Assembly (NCBI RefSeq): GCF_001692325.1
Contig: NZ_LXKN01000001.1
Location: forward strand, 1,178,001 to 1,242,000
DNA from: Rhizobium sp. AC27/96
Lineage (GTDB): Bacteria > Pseudomonadota > Alphaproteobacteria > Rhizobiales > Rhizobiaceae
Reading direction: 5' to 3'
Length of the DNA stretch: 64,000 nucleotides
Positions within the stretch are counted from its first letter, which is position 1, and the number at the start of each line of letters is the position of its first letter. This document shows, piece by piece, positions 29,337-40,881 of this stretch. The position numbers and the translations under genes were made by a program. Under the pieces are notes generated by a model. It saw only the letters and a program-made list of their open reading frames with translations. It searched no databases and was not told where the DNA came from.

Positions 29337-29756
29337 ATGAAGACGGTGCGAATTCCACCAAGGTTGGCGGCTGGGGTCGCCCTTGCGCCGTTGCCTTCAG
29401 CAGCCATAGCGGCGCTCCTCCTGAGACGGGGACTGGAAGATTACATATCGATATGGGAGGCCATTTTGCCCTTGGCCGCGATTGGTTATGCGATTGCGTT
29501 CAGCCTGGGGCTCCCCATCCATTTTGCTCTGTTTCTAAGAGGATGGACAAAAATCGGCCACTACACCGCCGCAGGCGCAATTTTAGGGGCGGCAGTGCTC
29601 TTTTCCATGTTCATTATTGGAGGCAATATAAGCACCATCAGAGCCGACGAATACACGCTTCTGGCTCTAGCTACGGCAGTGGGATCTGTAGGGCTCGCTG
29701 CCACCACATTCTGGCTCATAGTCCGGCCGGACAAAAATGGCTTCAGCACAAACTGA
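29337..29756 (+). CDS. Small integral membrane protein, unknown function
   Basis: A 139-residue protein with four predicted membrane helices (LAAGVALAPLPSAAIAALLL, AILPLAAIGYAIAFSLGLPI, YTAAGAILGAAVLFSMFIIG, LLALATAVGSVGLAATTFWL) and short loops. GAGG lies upstream of ATG 29337. I do not recognise a named family. Base composition is somewhat lower in GC than the neighbours, so it may be a recent acquisition or simply less constrained. Its stop abuts the stop of the convergent gene. Confidence 0.6.
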   Translation: MKTVRIPPRLAAGVALAPLPSAAIAALLLRRGLEDYISIWEAILPLAAIGYAIAFSLGLPIHFALFLRGWTKIGHYTAAGAILGAAVLFSMFIIGGNISTIRADEYTLLALATAVGSVGLAATTFWLIVRPDKNGFSTN

Positions 29757-30338
29757 CTATTGCGGGTTGGCCGGCTTCTGCTGATCGGAAGGTTGTTGCT
29801 GCTGCTTGACGAGATCCTGCATGACCGATTTCAGCGAGCTCGGGCTGCCATTATCGTCGTTCGTGACGATGTCGTCGATGACGGGCCTTCCGGCCTCCTG
29901 GATGACTTCGAAACGCACAGTAGTCGTCTTCTGATAATCGGCATCGGTGCCCATGCAGGTGGACTTTTTGAAGGTCGCCAGCACCTCGGTCACATTGCCC
30001 TTTGGTGGCTGGGCAGCCAGCTTCACCTCTTCCAGCGGACAGGCGTCCTGAGCATTGACGATGACATCATAGTCGAACGGCGAAATGCCATCCTCGTCGG
30101 CCGCGGGAAACTGAGCTGCCGCCTGATATTTCGCAGCGAAATCCTTGCTGTAGTCTTCCTTGAGCCTGCTTTCGTCGAAAATATCCTGCCAGTCGCTGTC
30201 GCCGCCGGCCCAGTTGGAGACGGTCGCATCCATGATGACCTTGACCGGGGCCGTCGCATCGGCTGCGAGCGCCATCTGGGCGCCCAGGGAAAATTGAAAG
30301 AGCGTAAAGGCAAGTGCGGAGACAGCAAATTTCTGCAT
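29757..30338 (-). CDS. Exported DUF3828-like protein
   Basis: A 193-residue secreted protein. A signal peptide covers about residues 1-25 (KFAVSALAFTLFQFSLGAQMALA). The mature part has KVIMDATVSNWAGGD and FDESRLKEDYSKDFAAKYQAA, a DYDVIVNAQDACPLEEV core with a Cys, and a second Cys in KKSTCMG, which may form a disulfide. A Gln/Pro-rich tail ends the chain. The pattern is reminiscent of DUF3828, but the match is by eye only. The function is unknown. It is divergent from icd, with about 220 bases between starts. Confidence 0.65.
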   Translation of the reverse strand: MQKFAVSALAFTLFQFSLGAQMALAADATAPVKVIMDATVSNWAGGDSDWQDIFDESRLKEDYSKDFAAKYQAAAQFPAADEDGISPFDYDVIVNAQDACPLEEVKLAAQPPKGNVTEVLATFKKSTCMGTDADYQKTTTVRFEVIQEAGRPVIDDIVTNDDNGSPSSLKSVMQDLVKQQQQPSDQQKPANPQ

Positions 30339-30560
30339 GATATGATTCCGTTGCGGCAGGCAAAACACCGGCGACATTAGACCCATCGAATGCTTTGGCA
30401 ATGGCCCGCTCGTAAAAAGCAGGTGATCCGGCGAATGATCAAAAACGCGATGTCGAGGGCTCTATCGGCTTTGCGTTCCGGGCTTGCGGTGTTATAGCGC
30501 TCGGGACTTCACATTCACCACAGGACCATCCGGTCCCATCAGCTTAAACGAGGCAGAAGT

Positions 30561-31775
30561 ATGAAGAAGATCAAGGTCGCTAACCCCGTTGCCGATCTCG
30601 ATGGCGACGAAATGACTCGCATCATCTGGCAGTTTATCAAAGACAAACTGATCTACCCCTACCTCGATATCGATATCGACTATTACGACCTCTCGGTCGA
30701 GAACCGCGATGCGACCAACGACCAGGTCACTGTCGATGCCGCCAACGCCATCAAGAAGCACGGCGTCGGCATCAAGTGCGCGACGATCACGCCGGACGAA
30801 GACCGCGTCAAGGAATTCAACCTCAAGCAGATGTGGAAGAGCCCGAACGGCACGATCCGCAACATTCTCGGCGGCGTCATCTTCCGCGAGCCCATCATCT
30901 GCAAGAACGTACCGCGCCTGGTTCCGGGCTGGACCAAGCCGATCGTCGTCGGCCGTCACGCTTTCGGTGACCAGTACCGCGCGACCGATTTCAAGTTCCC
31001 CGGCAAGGGCAAGCTGACCATCAAGTTCGTCGGCGAAGACGGCACGGTCATTGAAAAGGACGTCTTCGACGCTCCTGGCGCCGGCGTTGCCATGGCCATG
31101 TACAACCTCGACGAATCGATCCGCGAATTCGCCCGCGCCTCGATGATGTACGGCCTGATGCGCAAGTGGCCGGTCTACCTGTCGACGAAGAACACCATCC
31201 TCAAGGCCTATGACGGCCGCTTCAAGGACATCTTCGAAGAAGTCTACCAGAGCGAGTTCAAGGCGAAGTTCGACGAAATCGGCATCACTTACGAACACCG
31301 CCTGATCGACGACATGGTCGCCTCCGCTCTGAAGTGGTCCGGCGGTTACGTCTGGGCTTGCAAGAACTACGATGGCGACGTCCAGTCCGACACGGTTGCA
31401 CAGGGCTTCGGCTCGCTCGGCCTGATGACCTCGGTTCTCTTGACGCCGGATGGCAAGACGGTTGAAGCCGAAGCCGCACACGGCACGGTGACCCGACACT
31501 ACCGCCAGCACCAGAAGGGCCAGGAAACCTCGACGAACTCGATCGCTTCGATCTTCGCCTGGACCCGTGGTCTCGCCCATCGCGCCAAGCTCGACGACAA
31601 TGCCGAACTGGCCAAGTTTGCCGCCACGCTCGAAACCGTCTGCGTCGATACCGTCGAAGCCGGCTTCATGACCAAGGATCTGGCCCTGCTCATCGGCCCG
31701 GATCAGCCTTGGCTGTCGACCACCGCCTTCCTCGACAAGATCGACGAAAACCTCCAGAAGGCCATGGCTGCCTAA
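30561..31775 (+). CDS. icd: NADP-dependent isocitrate dehydrogenase
   Basis: Oxidatively decarboxylates isocitrate to 2-oxoglutarate in the TCA cycle, yielding NADPH. The 404-residue enzyme is of the eukaryote-like homodimeric type: [20 protein letters not shown] at the start, [29 protein letters not shown] with the substrate-binding Ser/Asn/Arg residues replaced by the type II set, and [25 protein letters not shown] with metal-binding Asp residues. A Rho-independent terminator follows. It stands alone, divergent from the exported protein gene. Confidence 0.97.
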   Translation: MKKIKVANPVADLDGDEMTRIIWQFIKDKLIYPYLDIDIDYYDLSVENRDATNDQVTVDAANAIKKHGVGIKCATITPDEDRVKEFNLKQMWKSPNGTIRNILGGVIFREPIICKNVPRLVPGWTKPIVVGRHAFGDQYRATDFKFPGKGKLTIKFVGEDGTVIEKDVFDAPGAGVAMAMYNLDESIREFARASMMYGLMRKWPVYLSTKNTILKAYDGRFKDIFEEVYQSEFKAKFDEIGITYEHRLIDDMVASALKWSGGYVWACKNYDGDVQSDTVAQGFGSLGLMTSVLLTPDGKTVEAEAAHGTVTRHYRQHQKGQETSTNSIASIFAWTRGLAHRAKLDDNAELAKFAATLETVCVDTVEAGFMTKDLALLIGPDQPWLSTTAFLDKIDENLQKAMAA

Positions 31776-31799
31776 GCCTCGCCGAGATTGGAACTAGCG

Positions 31800-31830
31800 A
31801 AAACCCGGCCTCAGCGCCGGGTTTTCTTTT
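31800..31830 (+). terminator. Rho-independent terminator of icd
   Basis: AAAACCCGGC (31800-31809) pairs with GCCGGGTTTT (31816-31825) around a six-base loop and is followed by CTTTT. It lies 25 bases after the icd stop. Confidence 0.88.
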
Positions 31831-31893
31831 GCCGGAAATCTTGCCGCCGGCGTCGTGTAGTGGCAAGAATGCGACCAACAAAGGGAGAGAGAG

Positions 31894-32520
31894 ATGGCCG
31901 AAGAACTCGTTTTCTATACCAATCCCATGTCGCGCGGGCGCATCGCCCGCTGGATGCTGGAGGAGACCGGCCAGCCCTATCGCACCGAATATCTCGACTA
32001 TGGCACGACGATGAAGGCGCCCGAATATCTCTCGGTGAACCCAATGGGCAAGGTGCCGGCCATCAGGCATGGCAATACCATCGTCACCGAAGGTGCGGCC
32101 ATCTGTGCCTATCTGGCAGAAACCTTTCCGCAAGCCGGCCTTGCGCCGACGGCAGCCGAACGCGGCCGCTATTTCCGCTGGATGTTCTTTGCCGCCGGTC
32201 CATTCGAGATGGCGGTCACCAATCGTGCGCTTGGCTTCGAAGTGCCGCCGGAACGCCTGCGCATGGCCGGCTGCGGCAGCTTCACAAATGTGCTCGACAC
32301 CATCGAGCACGCGATCACGACCTCGCCCTTCATCGCCGGCGACCGCTTTACGGCCGCCGACGTCTATGTCGGCTCGCATGTCGGCTATGGGCTGAATTTC
32401 GGGACGATCGAAAAGCGCCCGGCCTTCATCGACTATTGGAGCCGTGTAAGCGACCGCGACGCCTACCGCCGTGGCAACGACATCGACAATGCAGCGATGC
32501 CAAAGAAGCCGAATCCCTGA
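31894..32520 (+). CDS. Glutathione S-transferase family protein
   Basis: A 208-residue cytosolic GST. The N-terminal thioredoxin-like domain has LVFYTNPMSRGRIARWMLEE, with Ser or Tyr as likely glutathione-activating residue near position 13, NPMGKVPAIRHGN (cis-Pro), and TEGAAICAYLAE (glutathione-binding). The C-terminal helical domain has the N-capping motif FIAGDRFTAADVYVGS. The electrophilic substrate is unknown. GGGAGAGAGAG lies upstream of ATG 31894. It is separated from icd by a terminator. Confidence 0.9.
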   Translation: MAEELVFYTNPMSRGRIARWMLEETGQPYRTEYLDYGTTMKAPEYLSVNPMGKVPAIRHGNTIVTEGAAICAYLAETFPQAGLAPTAAERGRYFRWMFFAAGPFEMAVTNRALGFEVPPERLRMAGCGSFTNVLDTIEHAITTSPFIAGDRFTAADVYVGSHVGYGLNFGTIEKRPAFIDYWSRVSDRDAYRRGNDIDNAAMPKKPNP

Positions 32521-32565
32521 GACGGCAGTTGTTTATGCCGATTTACTCATAAAAGACGGCACCCG

Positions 32566-33417
32566 CTATTGCAGCGGCATGTAGATGTCGGTCAACAGCT
32601 CCGTGGGCGGCACGTCGCGCGGATTGTTGATATATTCCTCGAACATGACCGTATCGCGCAGCTGTCGGCCCGATGCCGGCAGCCATTGCGCATAGAGCCA
32701 TTGATAGGCCTTGTGCATGTTTGCGTAGGGGCCCTTGTGGCGCAGCACGGCATATTCGCCGCCATCGAGCGCGCGCCGCTCCAACGGCGCCTCGGCCGTC
32801 ATTCCCTCGCCGGCGGTGACGCAGGCGACGGAGCGCAGCTTGTCAGCCTCGACGACATCGGGATCGTCGAGATAGACGCCGATCATGCGCATGTCCGGCC
32901 CGGCAAGGCCGCGGGCAAAGATGGTGCCGAACAGGGTTTCGAAAGCTTGGCCGATCTGCATGTAGGAGCCGCGATGGGCGACACCGACGAGTGACATAGG
33001 CGAAATGGTGCGAAGCGTAACGTCGAACATGACAGTGATCCTTCCTTGGGTGCTGGGTTCGAAGATCGTATGGCTTCCCTCATTCCGATATCGCGCCGGC
33101 GGCATGCCGTAGACGGATCTGAAGATGCGGTTGAACGATTGGAGGTTGGGATAGCCCGACCGCTTTGCAATGTCGCTGATGGATAGACGGGTGTTGACGA
33201 GATCGCCGGCGGCACGATGCAGCCGCAGCCGCTTGACCGTGGCCGCAGCCGTCTCGCCATAGATTGCCCGATAGATCCTGTGCCAGTGATAGCTGGACAT
33301 GCAGGCGATTTCGGCGAGCTTTTCCATATCGAGCTCTTCATCCAGATGCTCATGGATATAGGCCGAAACCCGGCGCAACCGGGTCTCGTAAAGCGTCCAC
33401 GCCGTTCCACCATTCAT
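32566..33417 (-). CDS. AraC family regulator with GyrI-like effector domain
   Basis: A 283-residue regulator. The N-terminal part holds two AraC helix-turn-helix units: LAEIACMSSYHWHRIYRAIYG and ISDIAKRSGYPNLQSFNRIFRSVYGM. The C-terminal 150 residues form a GyrI-like ligand-binding domain (PMSLVGVAHRGSYMQIGQAFETLF ... GGEYAVLRHKGPYANMHKAYQWLYAQWLP, listed as separate segments). Such proteins resemble Rob/SoxS-type multidrug or stress sensors. The start 33417 has AGAGG six bases upstream. The target is unknown; the facing gst gene is a possible but unproven one. Confidence 0.88.
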   Translation of the reverse strand: MNGGTAWTLYETRLRRVSAYIHEHLDEELDMEKLAEIACMSSYHWHRIYRAIYGETAAATVKRLRLHRAAGDLVNTRLSISDIAKRSGYPNLQSFNRIFRSVYGMPPARYRNEGSHTIFEPSTQGRITVMFDVTLRTISPMSLVGVAHRGSYMQIGQAFETLFGTIFARGLAGPDMRMIGVYLDDPDVVEADKLRSVACVTAGEGMTAEAPLERRALDGGEYAVLRHKGPYANMHKAYQWLYAQWLPASGRQLRDTVMFEEYINNPRDVPPTELLTDIYMPLQ

Positions 33418-33496
33418 GTCAAACCTCTTGCAAACCGATCGGCCCGACAAGACCATAACCCGATTTGACAAATCCTGCGGAGTTGCCCGCACAAAG

Positions 33497-33530
33497 AAAA
33501 ATGGCGGACACCGAAGCATCCGCCATTTTA
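33497..33530 (-). terminator. Rho-independent terminator of alaS
   Basis: AAAATGGCGGA (33498-33508) pairs with TCCGCCATTTT (33519-33529). On the minus strand the stem is followed by TTCTTTG, and the T-run is shared with the stem. It lies 25 bases after the alaS stop. Confidence 0.82.
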
Positions 33531-33553
33531 GTCAGAAATATAAAATCAGCGAA

Positions 33554-36214
<2,661 letters not shown>

Positions 36215-36301
36215 ATGGGGCCCTTCAGTACTGCGCTCGGCAACTTGCATCAAAGTCAGTGGCTTTTATCGTTCGCTCCCGCCCCTGTCCAGCCGCACAA
36301 A

Positions 36302-36345
36302 CAAAACCGGCCGCACATCCCTTGGACAATGCGGCCGGTTTCGGT
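36302..36345 (-). terminator. Rho-independent terminator of recA
   Basis: AAACCGGCCGCA (36304-36315) pairs with TGCGGCCGGTTT (36330-36341). On the minus strand the stem is followed by TGTTTGTG. It separates recA from alaS. Confidence 0.85.
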
Positions 36346-36386
36346 TTTCGGTCGTAAATCAAAGCCTGGATCGGCCCGCTAAACCG

Positions 36387-37472
36387 CTATTCAGCGGCGG
36401 CATCGCTATCATCGGCATCCGGACCGCCATTCTGCAGGAAGCGATCGGCGATGAGGCCGGCATTCTGGCGCAGTGACTGTTCGATCTCGCGGGCGAGATC
36501 CGGATTGTCGCGCAGGAAGAGCTTCGCATTCTCGCGGCCCTGGCCAAGGCGTTGGCTGTTGTAGGAGAACCAGGCGCCGGATTTCTCGACGATGCCGGCC
36601 TTGACGCCGAGATCGACCAGTTCACCGGTCTTGGAAACGCCTTCGCCATACATGATGTCGAATTCGACCTGCTTGAAGGGAGGCGCCATCTTGTTCTTGA
36701 CAACCTTGACGCGCGTCTGGTTGCCGATGACCTCTTCACGCTCCTTGACCGCGCCGATGCGGCGGATATCGAGGCGAACCGAGGCATAGAACTTCAGCGC
36801 GTTACCGCCGGTCGTCGTTTCCGGCGAGCCGAACATGACGCCGATCTTCATGCGGATCTGGTTGATGAAGATCACCATGGTCTTGGACTTCGAGATCGAA
36901 GCCGTAAGCTTGCGCAGCGCCTGGCTCATCAGACGAGCCTGCAGGCCCGGCAGGCTGTCGCCCATTTCGCCTTCGATTTCGGCGCGCGGCGTCAAGGCAG
37001 CAACCGAGTCGACGACGAGAACGTCGACGGCGCCGGAGCGCACCAGCGTGTCGGTGATTTCAAGCGCCTGCTCGCCGGTATCCGGCTGCGAAATCAGAAG
37101 GTTCTGCAAATCGACGCCCAGCTTGCGGGCATAGACCGGATCGAGCGCATGTTCGGCGTCGACAAAGGCGCAGATGCCACCCTTCTTCTGGGCCTCTGCA
37201 ATGGTCTGCAGCGCCAGCGTCGTCTTACCCGAGCTTTCCGGCCCGTAGATTTCGATGATGCGCCCCTTCGGCAAGCCGCCAATGCCAAGGGCAATATCAA
37301 GGCTCAGCGAGCCCGTGGAAACCGTTTCGATTTCAACCACGTTCTCGTTGGAACCGAGCTTCATGATCGAGCCCTTGCCGAACGACCGCTCAATTTGAGA
37401 GAGTGCCGCTTCAAGTGCCTTGCTTTTATCCACCGATTTGTCCTCTACAAGCCGCAAAGAATTCTGAGACAT
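36387..37472 (-). CDS. recA: Recombinase RecA
   Basis: Forms filaments on single-stranded DNA, drives strand exchange and triggers LexA self-cleavage. The 361-residue protein has Walker A GPESSGKT at residues 77-84, [11 protein letters not shown] (Walker B), loop L2 region around [14 protein letters not shown], and an acidic C-terminus. The sequence is of clear rhizobial type. The start is ATG 37472, with AAGGTGG six bases upstream; an ATG at 37481 has none. An SOS-type box lies 60-75 bases upstream. Confidence 0.98.
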   Translation of the reverse strand: MSQNSLRLVEDKSVDKSKALEAALSQIERSFGKGSIMKLGSNENVVEIETVSTGSLSLDIALGIGGLPKGRIIEIYGPESSGKTTLALQTIAEAQKKGGICAFVDAEHALDPVYARKLGVDLQNLLISQPDTGEQALEITDTLVRSGAVDVLVVDSVAALTPRAEIEGEMGDSLPGLQARLMSQALRKLTASISKSKTMVIFINQIRMKIGVMFGSPETTTGGNALKFYASVRLDIRRIGAVKEREEVIGNQTRVKVVKNKMAPPFKQVEFDIMYGEGVSKTGELVDLGVKAGIVEKSGAWFSYNSQRLGQGRENAKLFLRDNPDLAREIEQSLRQNAGLIADRFLQNGGPDADDSDAAAE

Positions 37473-37531
37473 TCGATCCACCTTTAGGTTATTGAAGCCG
37501 CTCTAGCAATGTCGCCGCCGATGAGAATTGT

Positions 37532-37546
37532 GTACTCTATTTGTTC
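37532..37546 (-). promoter_or_regulatory. Candidate LexA (SOS) box upstream of recA
   Basis: On the minus strand the site reads GAAC-N7-GTAC; on the plus strand GTAC-TCTATTT-GTTC. The LexA site of alphaproteobacteria is a direct repeat of GTTC/GAAC-type half-sites spaced by seven bases, with one variable position tolerated in one half. It lies about 60-75 bases upstream of the recA start, a normal promoter position. Confidence 0.7.
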
Positions 37547-37711
37547 TCTTTTCACAAGAGCACAACAAGCGATTGAAAGAAAAAGATAAAATGAATTCCG
37601 TTCTACTTTTGTTTTCTCCTTTCTTCCCAGACACTTACCCACCGGAGGCAATGGGTTCCAGCATGTTGGCGACCGGCCCGATTCGCCTTTTTGATCGCTG
37701 AGGAAAACCAT

Positions 37712-38656
37712 ATGGCGAAGAAGATTCTCGTTCTTGGCGGCGCGCATGTCGACCGTCGCGGCCGCATCTTCGGCGAGACGGCGCCGGGCGCCAGCAATCC
37801 GGGAGCATGGTTCGAGGAGCCGGGCGGCGGCGGCTTCAATGCGGCCCGCAATCTTGCCCGTCTCGGCTTCAATGTCCGGCTGATCTCCCCCCGAGGCGGC
37901 GACCCCTCGGGCGAGATGGTCGCGGAGGCCGCCAGCCATGCCGGCATCGAGGATACGCCCTTCGTCTTCCTCGACCGCAAGACGCCGAGCTACACCGCGA
38001 TCCTCGAACGCGACGGCAATCTGGTGATCGCGCTTGCCGATATGGAACTCTATCAGCTGTTCGTGCCCAGGCGGCTGGCGATTCGCGCCGTTCGCGATGC
38101 ATTCGAGGCGACGGACCTTGTTCTTTGCGATGCCAACCTGCCGGCCGAAACCTTGGGCGCGATTGCCGCAAGGGCGTCTGCCTGCCGCAAGCCCGTCGCC
38201 GCCATCGCGATCTCACCGGCCAAGGTTATCAGGTTGAAGCCGAGCCTTGCCGGCATCGATCATCTTTTTCTCAATGAAGCCGAGGCCGCGGCGCTCACCG
38301 AGAGCCGTCCGGACGATCCTCTGGAATGGGTCAGCGGATTGCGCGCGCTCGGTCTGCGCAACGGCGTCATTACCCGTGGCAAGCGCGAGCTGATCGCGTT
38401 TTCGCGTGATGCCGTCGTCAGCCTGCAGCCGCCCATCGTCGAAGATGTCGCCGATGTCACCGGTGCGGGAGATTCCCTTGCGGCCGGCGTTTTATCCGCG
38501 CTGCTCGCCGGACACGATCTGGCCGAAGCTGTCCGCCACGGTGTAGCCGCAGCCGCGATCACGGTGCAGTCGCCCTTGGCCACGGCTGAAAATCTCTCGC
38601 CCGAGCTTCTAAAGTCGATGTTGGCCCTTGTTCCCGAGGTCGCTATTCTGTCATGA
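37712..38656 (+). CDS. psuK: PfkB family carbohydrate kinase, probable pseudouridine kinase
   Basis: A 314-residue ribokinase-family enzyme. It has ILVLGGAHVDRRGR at the N-terminus, PGGGGFNAARNLARLG (substrate site) and the catalytic, anion-hole motif DVTGAGDSLAAGVLSALLAG with the base Asp. Pseudouridine kinase makes pseudouridine 5'-phosphate, the substrate of PsuG encoded just downstream; that pairing, 46 bases apart, is the main reason for the specific name. The kinase family alone would not give the substrate. AGGAAAA lies upstream of ATG 37712. Confidence 0.85.
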   Translation: MAKKILVLGGAHVDRRGRIFGETAPGASNPGAWFEEPGGGGFNAARNLARLGFNVRLISPRGGDPSGEMVAEAASHAGIEDTPFVFLDRKTPSYTAILERDGNLVIALADMELYQLFVPRRLAIRAVRDAFEATDLVLCDANLPAETLGAIAARASACRKPVAAIAISPAKVIRLKPSLAGIDHLFLNEAEAAALTESRPDDPLEWVSGLRALGLRNGVITRGKRELIAFSRDAVVSLQPPIVEDVADVTGAGDSLAAGVLSALLAGHDLAEAVRHGVAAAAITVQSPLATAENLSPELLKSMLALVPEVAILS

Positions 38657-38702
38657 AGCTCGCTTCACTAGCCTATCCTGTTTCAGTCAATTGGACACGA
38701 CA

Positions 38703-39629
38703 ATGACCAAGCCTATCTCGCCACTGCTTCCGATCGCCTATTCGAAGGAAGTCGCCGCCGCCAAGATGCGCGGCGCGCCGCTCGTCGCGCTGGAATCGAC
38801 CATCATCACCCATGGCATGCCCTACCCCGGCAATATCGAGATGGCACGCAGCGTCGAGGCGATCATTCGCCAGGAAGGCGCGGTTCCGGCAACCATCGCC
38901 GTTATCCACGGCACGCTGCATATCGGTCTTGAGCCGGAAGAACTGGAAGCCCTTGCCAAGACAGAAGGCGCCATGAAGGTGTCGCGTGCCGATCTCGCCT
39001 TCGCGATCGCCGAGCGCCGCACCGGTGCGACCACGGTCGCCGCCACGATGATTGCGGCTGCCCGCGCCGGCATCAAGGTTTTCGCGACAGGCGGCATTGG
39101 TGGCGTCCATCGCGGTGCAGAAGAAAGCTTCGATATTTCGGCCGACCTTGAAGAGCTTTCCCGCACCGGCGTCATCGTCGTCTGCGCCGGGGCCAAGGCG
39201 ATCCTCGATATTCCGAAGACGCTGGAAGTTCTGGAAACCCGCGGCGTGCCCGTCGTCACCTATGGCAGCGCCGAATTCCCGGCCTTCTGGTCGCGTTCCT
39301 CCGGCCTGCCGAGCCCGCTGACGCTCAATAGCCCGGCCGCAATCGCCAATTTCCAGACGACCCGCGAACAGCTCGGCATCGATGGCGGCATGCTGATCGC
39401 CAATCCGGTGCCGGAAGCCGACGAAATTCCGAGCGAGGAAATGGAAATCTACATCCAGCGCGCCCTCGACAGTGCCGAGCGCGACGAGATCGCCGGCAAA
39501 GCCGTGACCCCGTATCTGCTCAGCACCATCTTCGACATTACCGATGGCCGCAGCCTCAAGACCAACATCGCTCTCGTCGAGAACAATGCACGTCTCGGTG
39601 CCGAAATCGCCGTCGCTCTGGCGGAATAA
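38703..39629 (+). CDS. psuG: Pseudouridine-5'-phosphate glycosidase
   Basis: Splits pseudouridine 5'-phosphate into uracil and ribose 5-phosphate, breaking a C-C glycosidic bond. The 308-residue protein carries LVALESTIITHGMPYPGNIE with the catalytic Glu, AVIHGTLHIGL, KVSRADLAFAIAE with the catalytic Lys, and ATGGIGGVHRGAEESFDISADL with metal-binding Asp. These are the family's diagnostic segments. With PsuK it completes the pathway for reusing pseudouridine from RNA turnover. ATG 38703 is chosen by family start (MTKPISPLLPI-like). Confidence 0.95.
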   Translation: MTKPISPLLPIAYSKEVAAAKMRGAPLVALESTIITHGMPYPGNIEMARSVEAIIRQEGAVPATIAVIHGTLHIGLEPEELEALAKTEGAMKVSRADLAFAIAERRTGATTVAATMIAAARAGIKVFATGGIGGVHRGAEESFDISADLEELSRTGVIVVCAGAKAILDIPKTLEVLETRGVPVVTYGSAEFPAFWSRSSGLPSPLTLNSPAAIANFQTTREQLGIDGGMLIANPVPEADEIPSEEMEIYIQRALDSAERDEIAGKAVTPYLLSTIFDITDGRSLKTNIALVENNARLGAEIAVALAE

Positions 39630-39646
39630 ACAAAGCCGCAGCCGCC

Positions 39647-40666
39647 CTAGGTCAATGTGAAAAGGCCAAGGGCGGCCCGCAATTCGGCATGGGTTGCCTC
39701 CGTCCTCTCCCTTGCCTTGAGGCTCCCCTCGCGCAATATGTCCAGTACATAGCCTGGCTCAGCGGCATATCGGGCGCGGCGCTCGCGGATCGGCGCAAGC
39801 AACGCCTGTAGAATATCTTCCAGATATCTCTTGACGGTGACATCACCCAACCCACCCCGCCGATACCGCTCCTTCAAGTCGTCCACGAGCTGCCGATCCT
39901 CGCAGAAGGCGTCGAAATAGATAAAGACAACATTTCCCTCGATCTTGCCGGGATCGCTGGCACGCAGGTGCGTGGGATCGGTATACATGCGCCGCACGGC
40001 ATCGGTTATTTCGTCTGGCAATGCCGAAAGCGGAATCGCATTCCCCTGCGATTTGCTCATCTTCGCCTTGCCATCGACACCGGGCAGCCGGCCCACGGCG
40101 GGTATCATGGCCTCGGCTTCGACAAGAATATCGCGACCGACCTGCCGGTTGAGACGGCGGACGATCTCGTTGGTCTGCTCGATTAGCGGCGCCTGATCCT
40201 CGCCCACGGGCACGACCGTCGCCCTGAAGGCGGTGATATCGGCCGCCTGGGCCACCGGATAGCAGAGGAAACCAGCGGGCACGTCACGCTCGAAGCCACG
40301 CAGCTGGATTTCGGTCTTGATCGTCGGATTGCGCTCCAGACGGCTGACCGTCACGAAATTCAGATAGAGCAGCGTCAGTTCCGCCAGTGCCGGCAGCGCG
40401 GACTGCAGGCAGATCGTCGTCTCCAACGGATCGATGCCGACGGCAAGATAGTCGAAGGCGACTTCGAGAACATTGCGGCGGACTTTTACCGGATCATGGG
40501 CATTGTCGGTCAACGCCTGTGTATCCGCCAGCAACAGAAATTGCCGGTGAGAGCGCTGAAGTGCGACGCGGCTCTTCAGCGATCCGACGTAGTGACCGAG
40601 ATGGAGAGGACCCGTGGTCCTGTCGCCCGTCAATATGACGGGACGTGTATCGATAGGGGAAGACAT
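39647..40666 (-). CDS. trpS: Tryptophan--tRNA ligase
   Basis: Charges tRNA-Trp. The 339-residue class I synthetase has the HIGH-type motif HLGH at residues 22-25 within [16 protein letters not shown], and KMSKS at residues 202-206. [12 protein letters not shown] and VPVGEDQ (tryptophan and ATP pocket) are also typical. GGAG lies six bases upstream of ATG 40666. It is the only aminoacyl-tRNA synthetase of this kind in the window; whether it is the sole or a second TrpRS cannot be told here. It converges on psuG. Confidence 0.92.
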   Translation of the reverse strand: MSSPIDTRPVILTGDRTTGPLHLGHYVGSLKSRVALQRSHRQFLLLADTQALTDNAHDPVKVRRNVLEVAFDYLAVGIDPLETTICLQSALPALAELTLLYLNFVTVSRLERNPTIKTEIQLRGFERDVPAGFLCYPVAQAADITAFRATVVPVGEDQAPLIEQTNEIVRRLNRQVGRDILVEAEAMIPAVGRLPGVDGKAKMSKSQGNAIPLSALPDEITDAVRRMYTDPTHLRASDPGKIEGNVVFIYFDAFCEDRQLVDDLKERYRRGGLGDVTVKRYLEDILQALLAPIRERRARYAAEPGYVLDILREGSLKARERTEATHAELRAALGLFTLT

Positions 40667-40881
40667 TTTTGCTCCGTAAAGGGAGCCGCCGCCATCGGGA
40701 AGGAAAAGGGAAATGACCATGCCTGCCGGATCACGGCGGCAAGGGTCGATTTCGTAAAATGACGACTGCCGCTCCTAGAAGGAGCGCCACCACATTTGGC
40801 AAATGGGCTTGGCAAGGTCGATCATGCGCGGTTGATATCACCGATGCGACGGCATCGGCAATATCGACCGGGAAAATTCGC

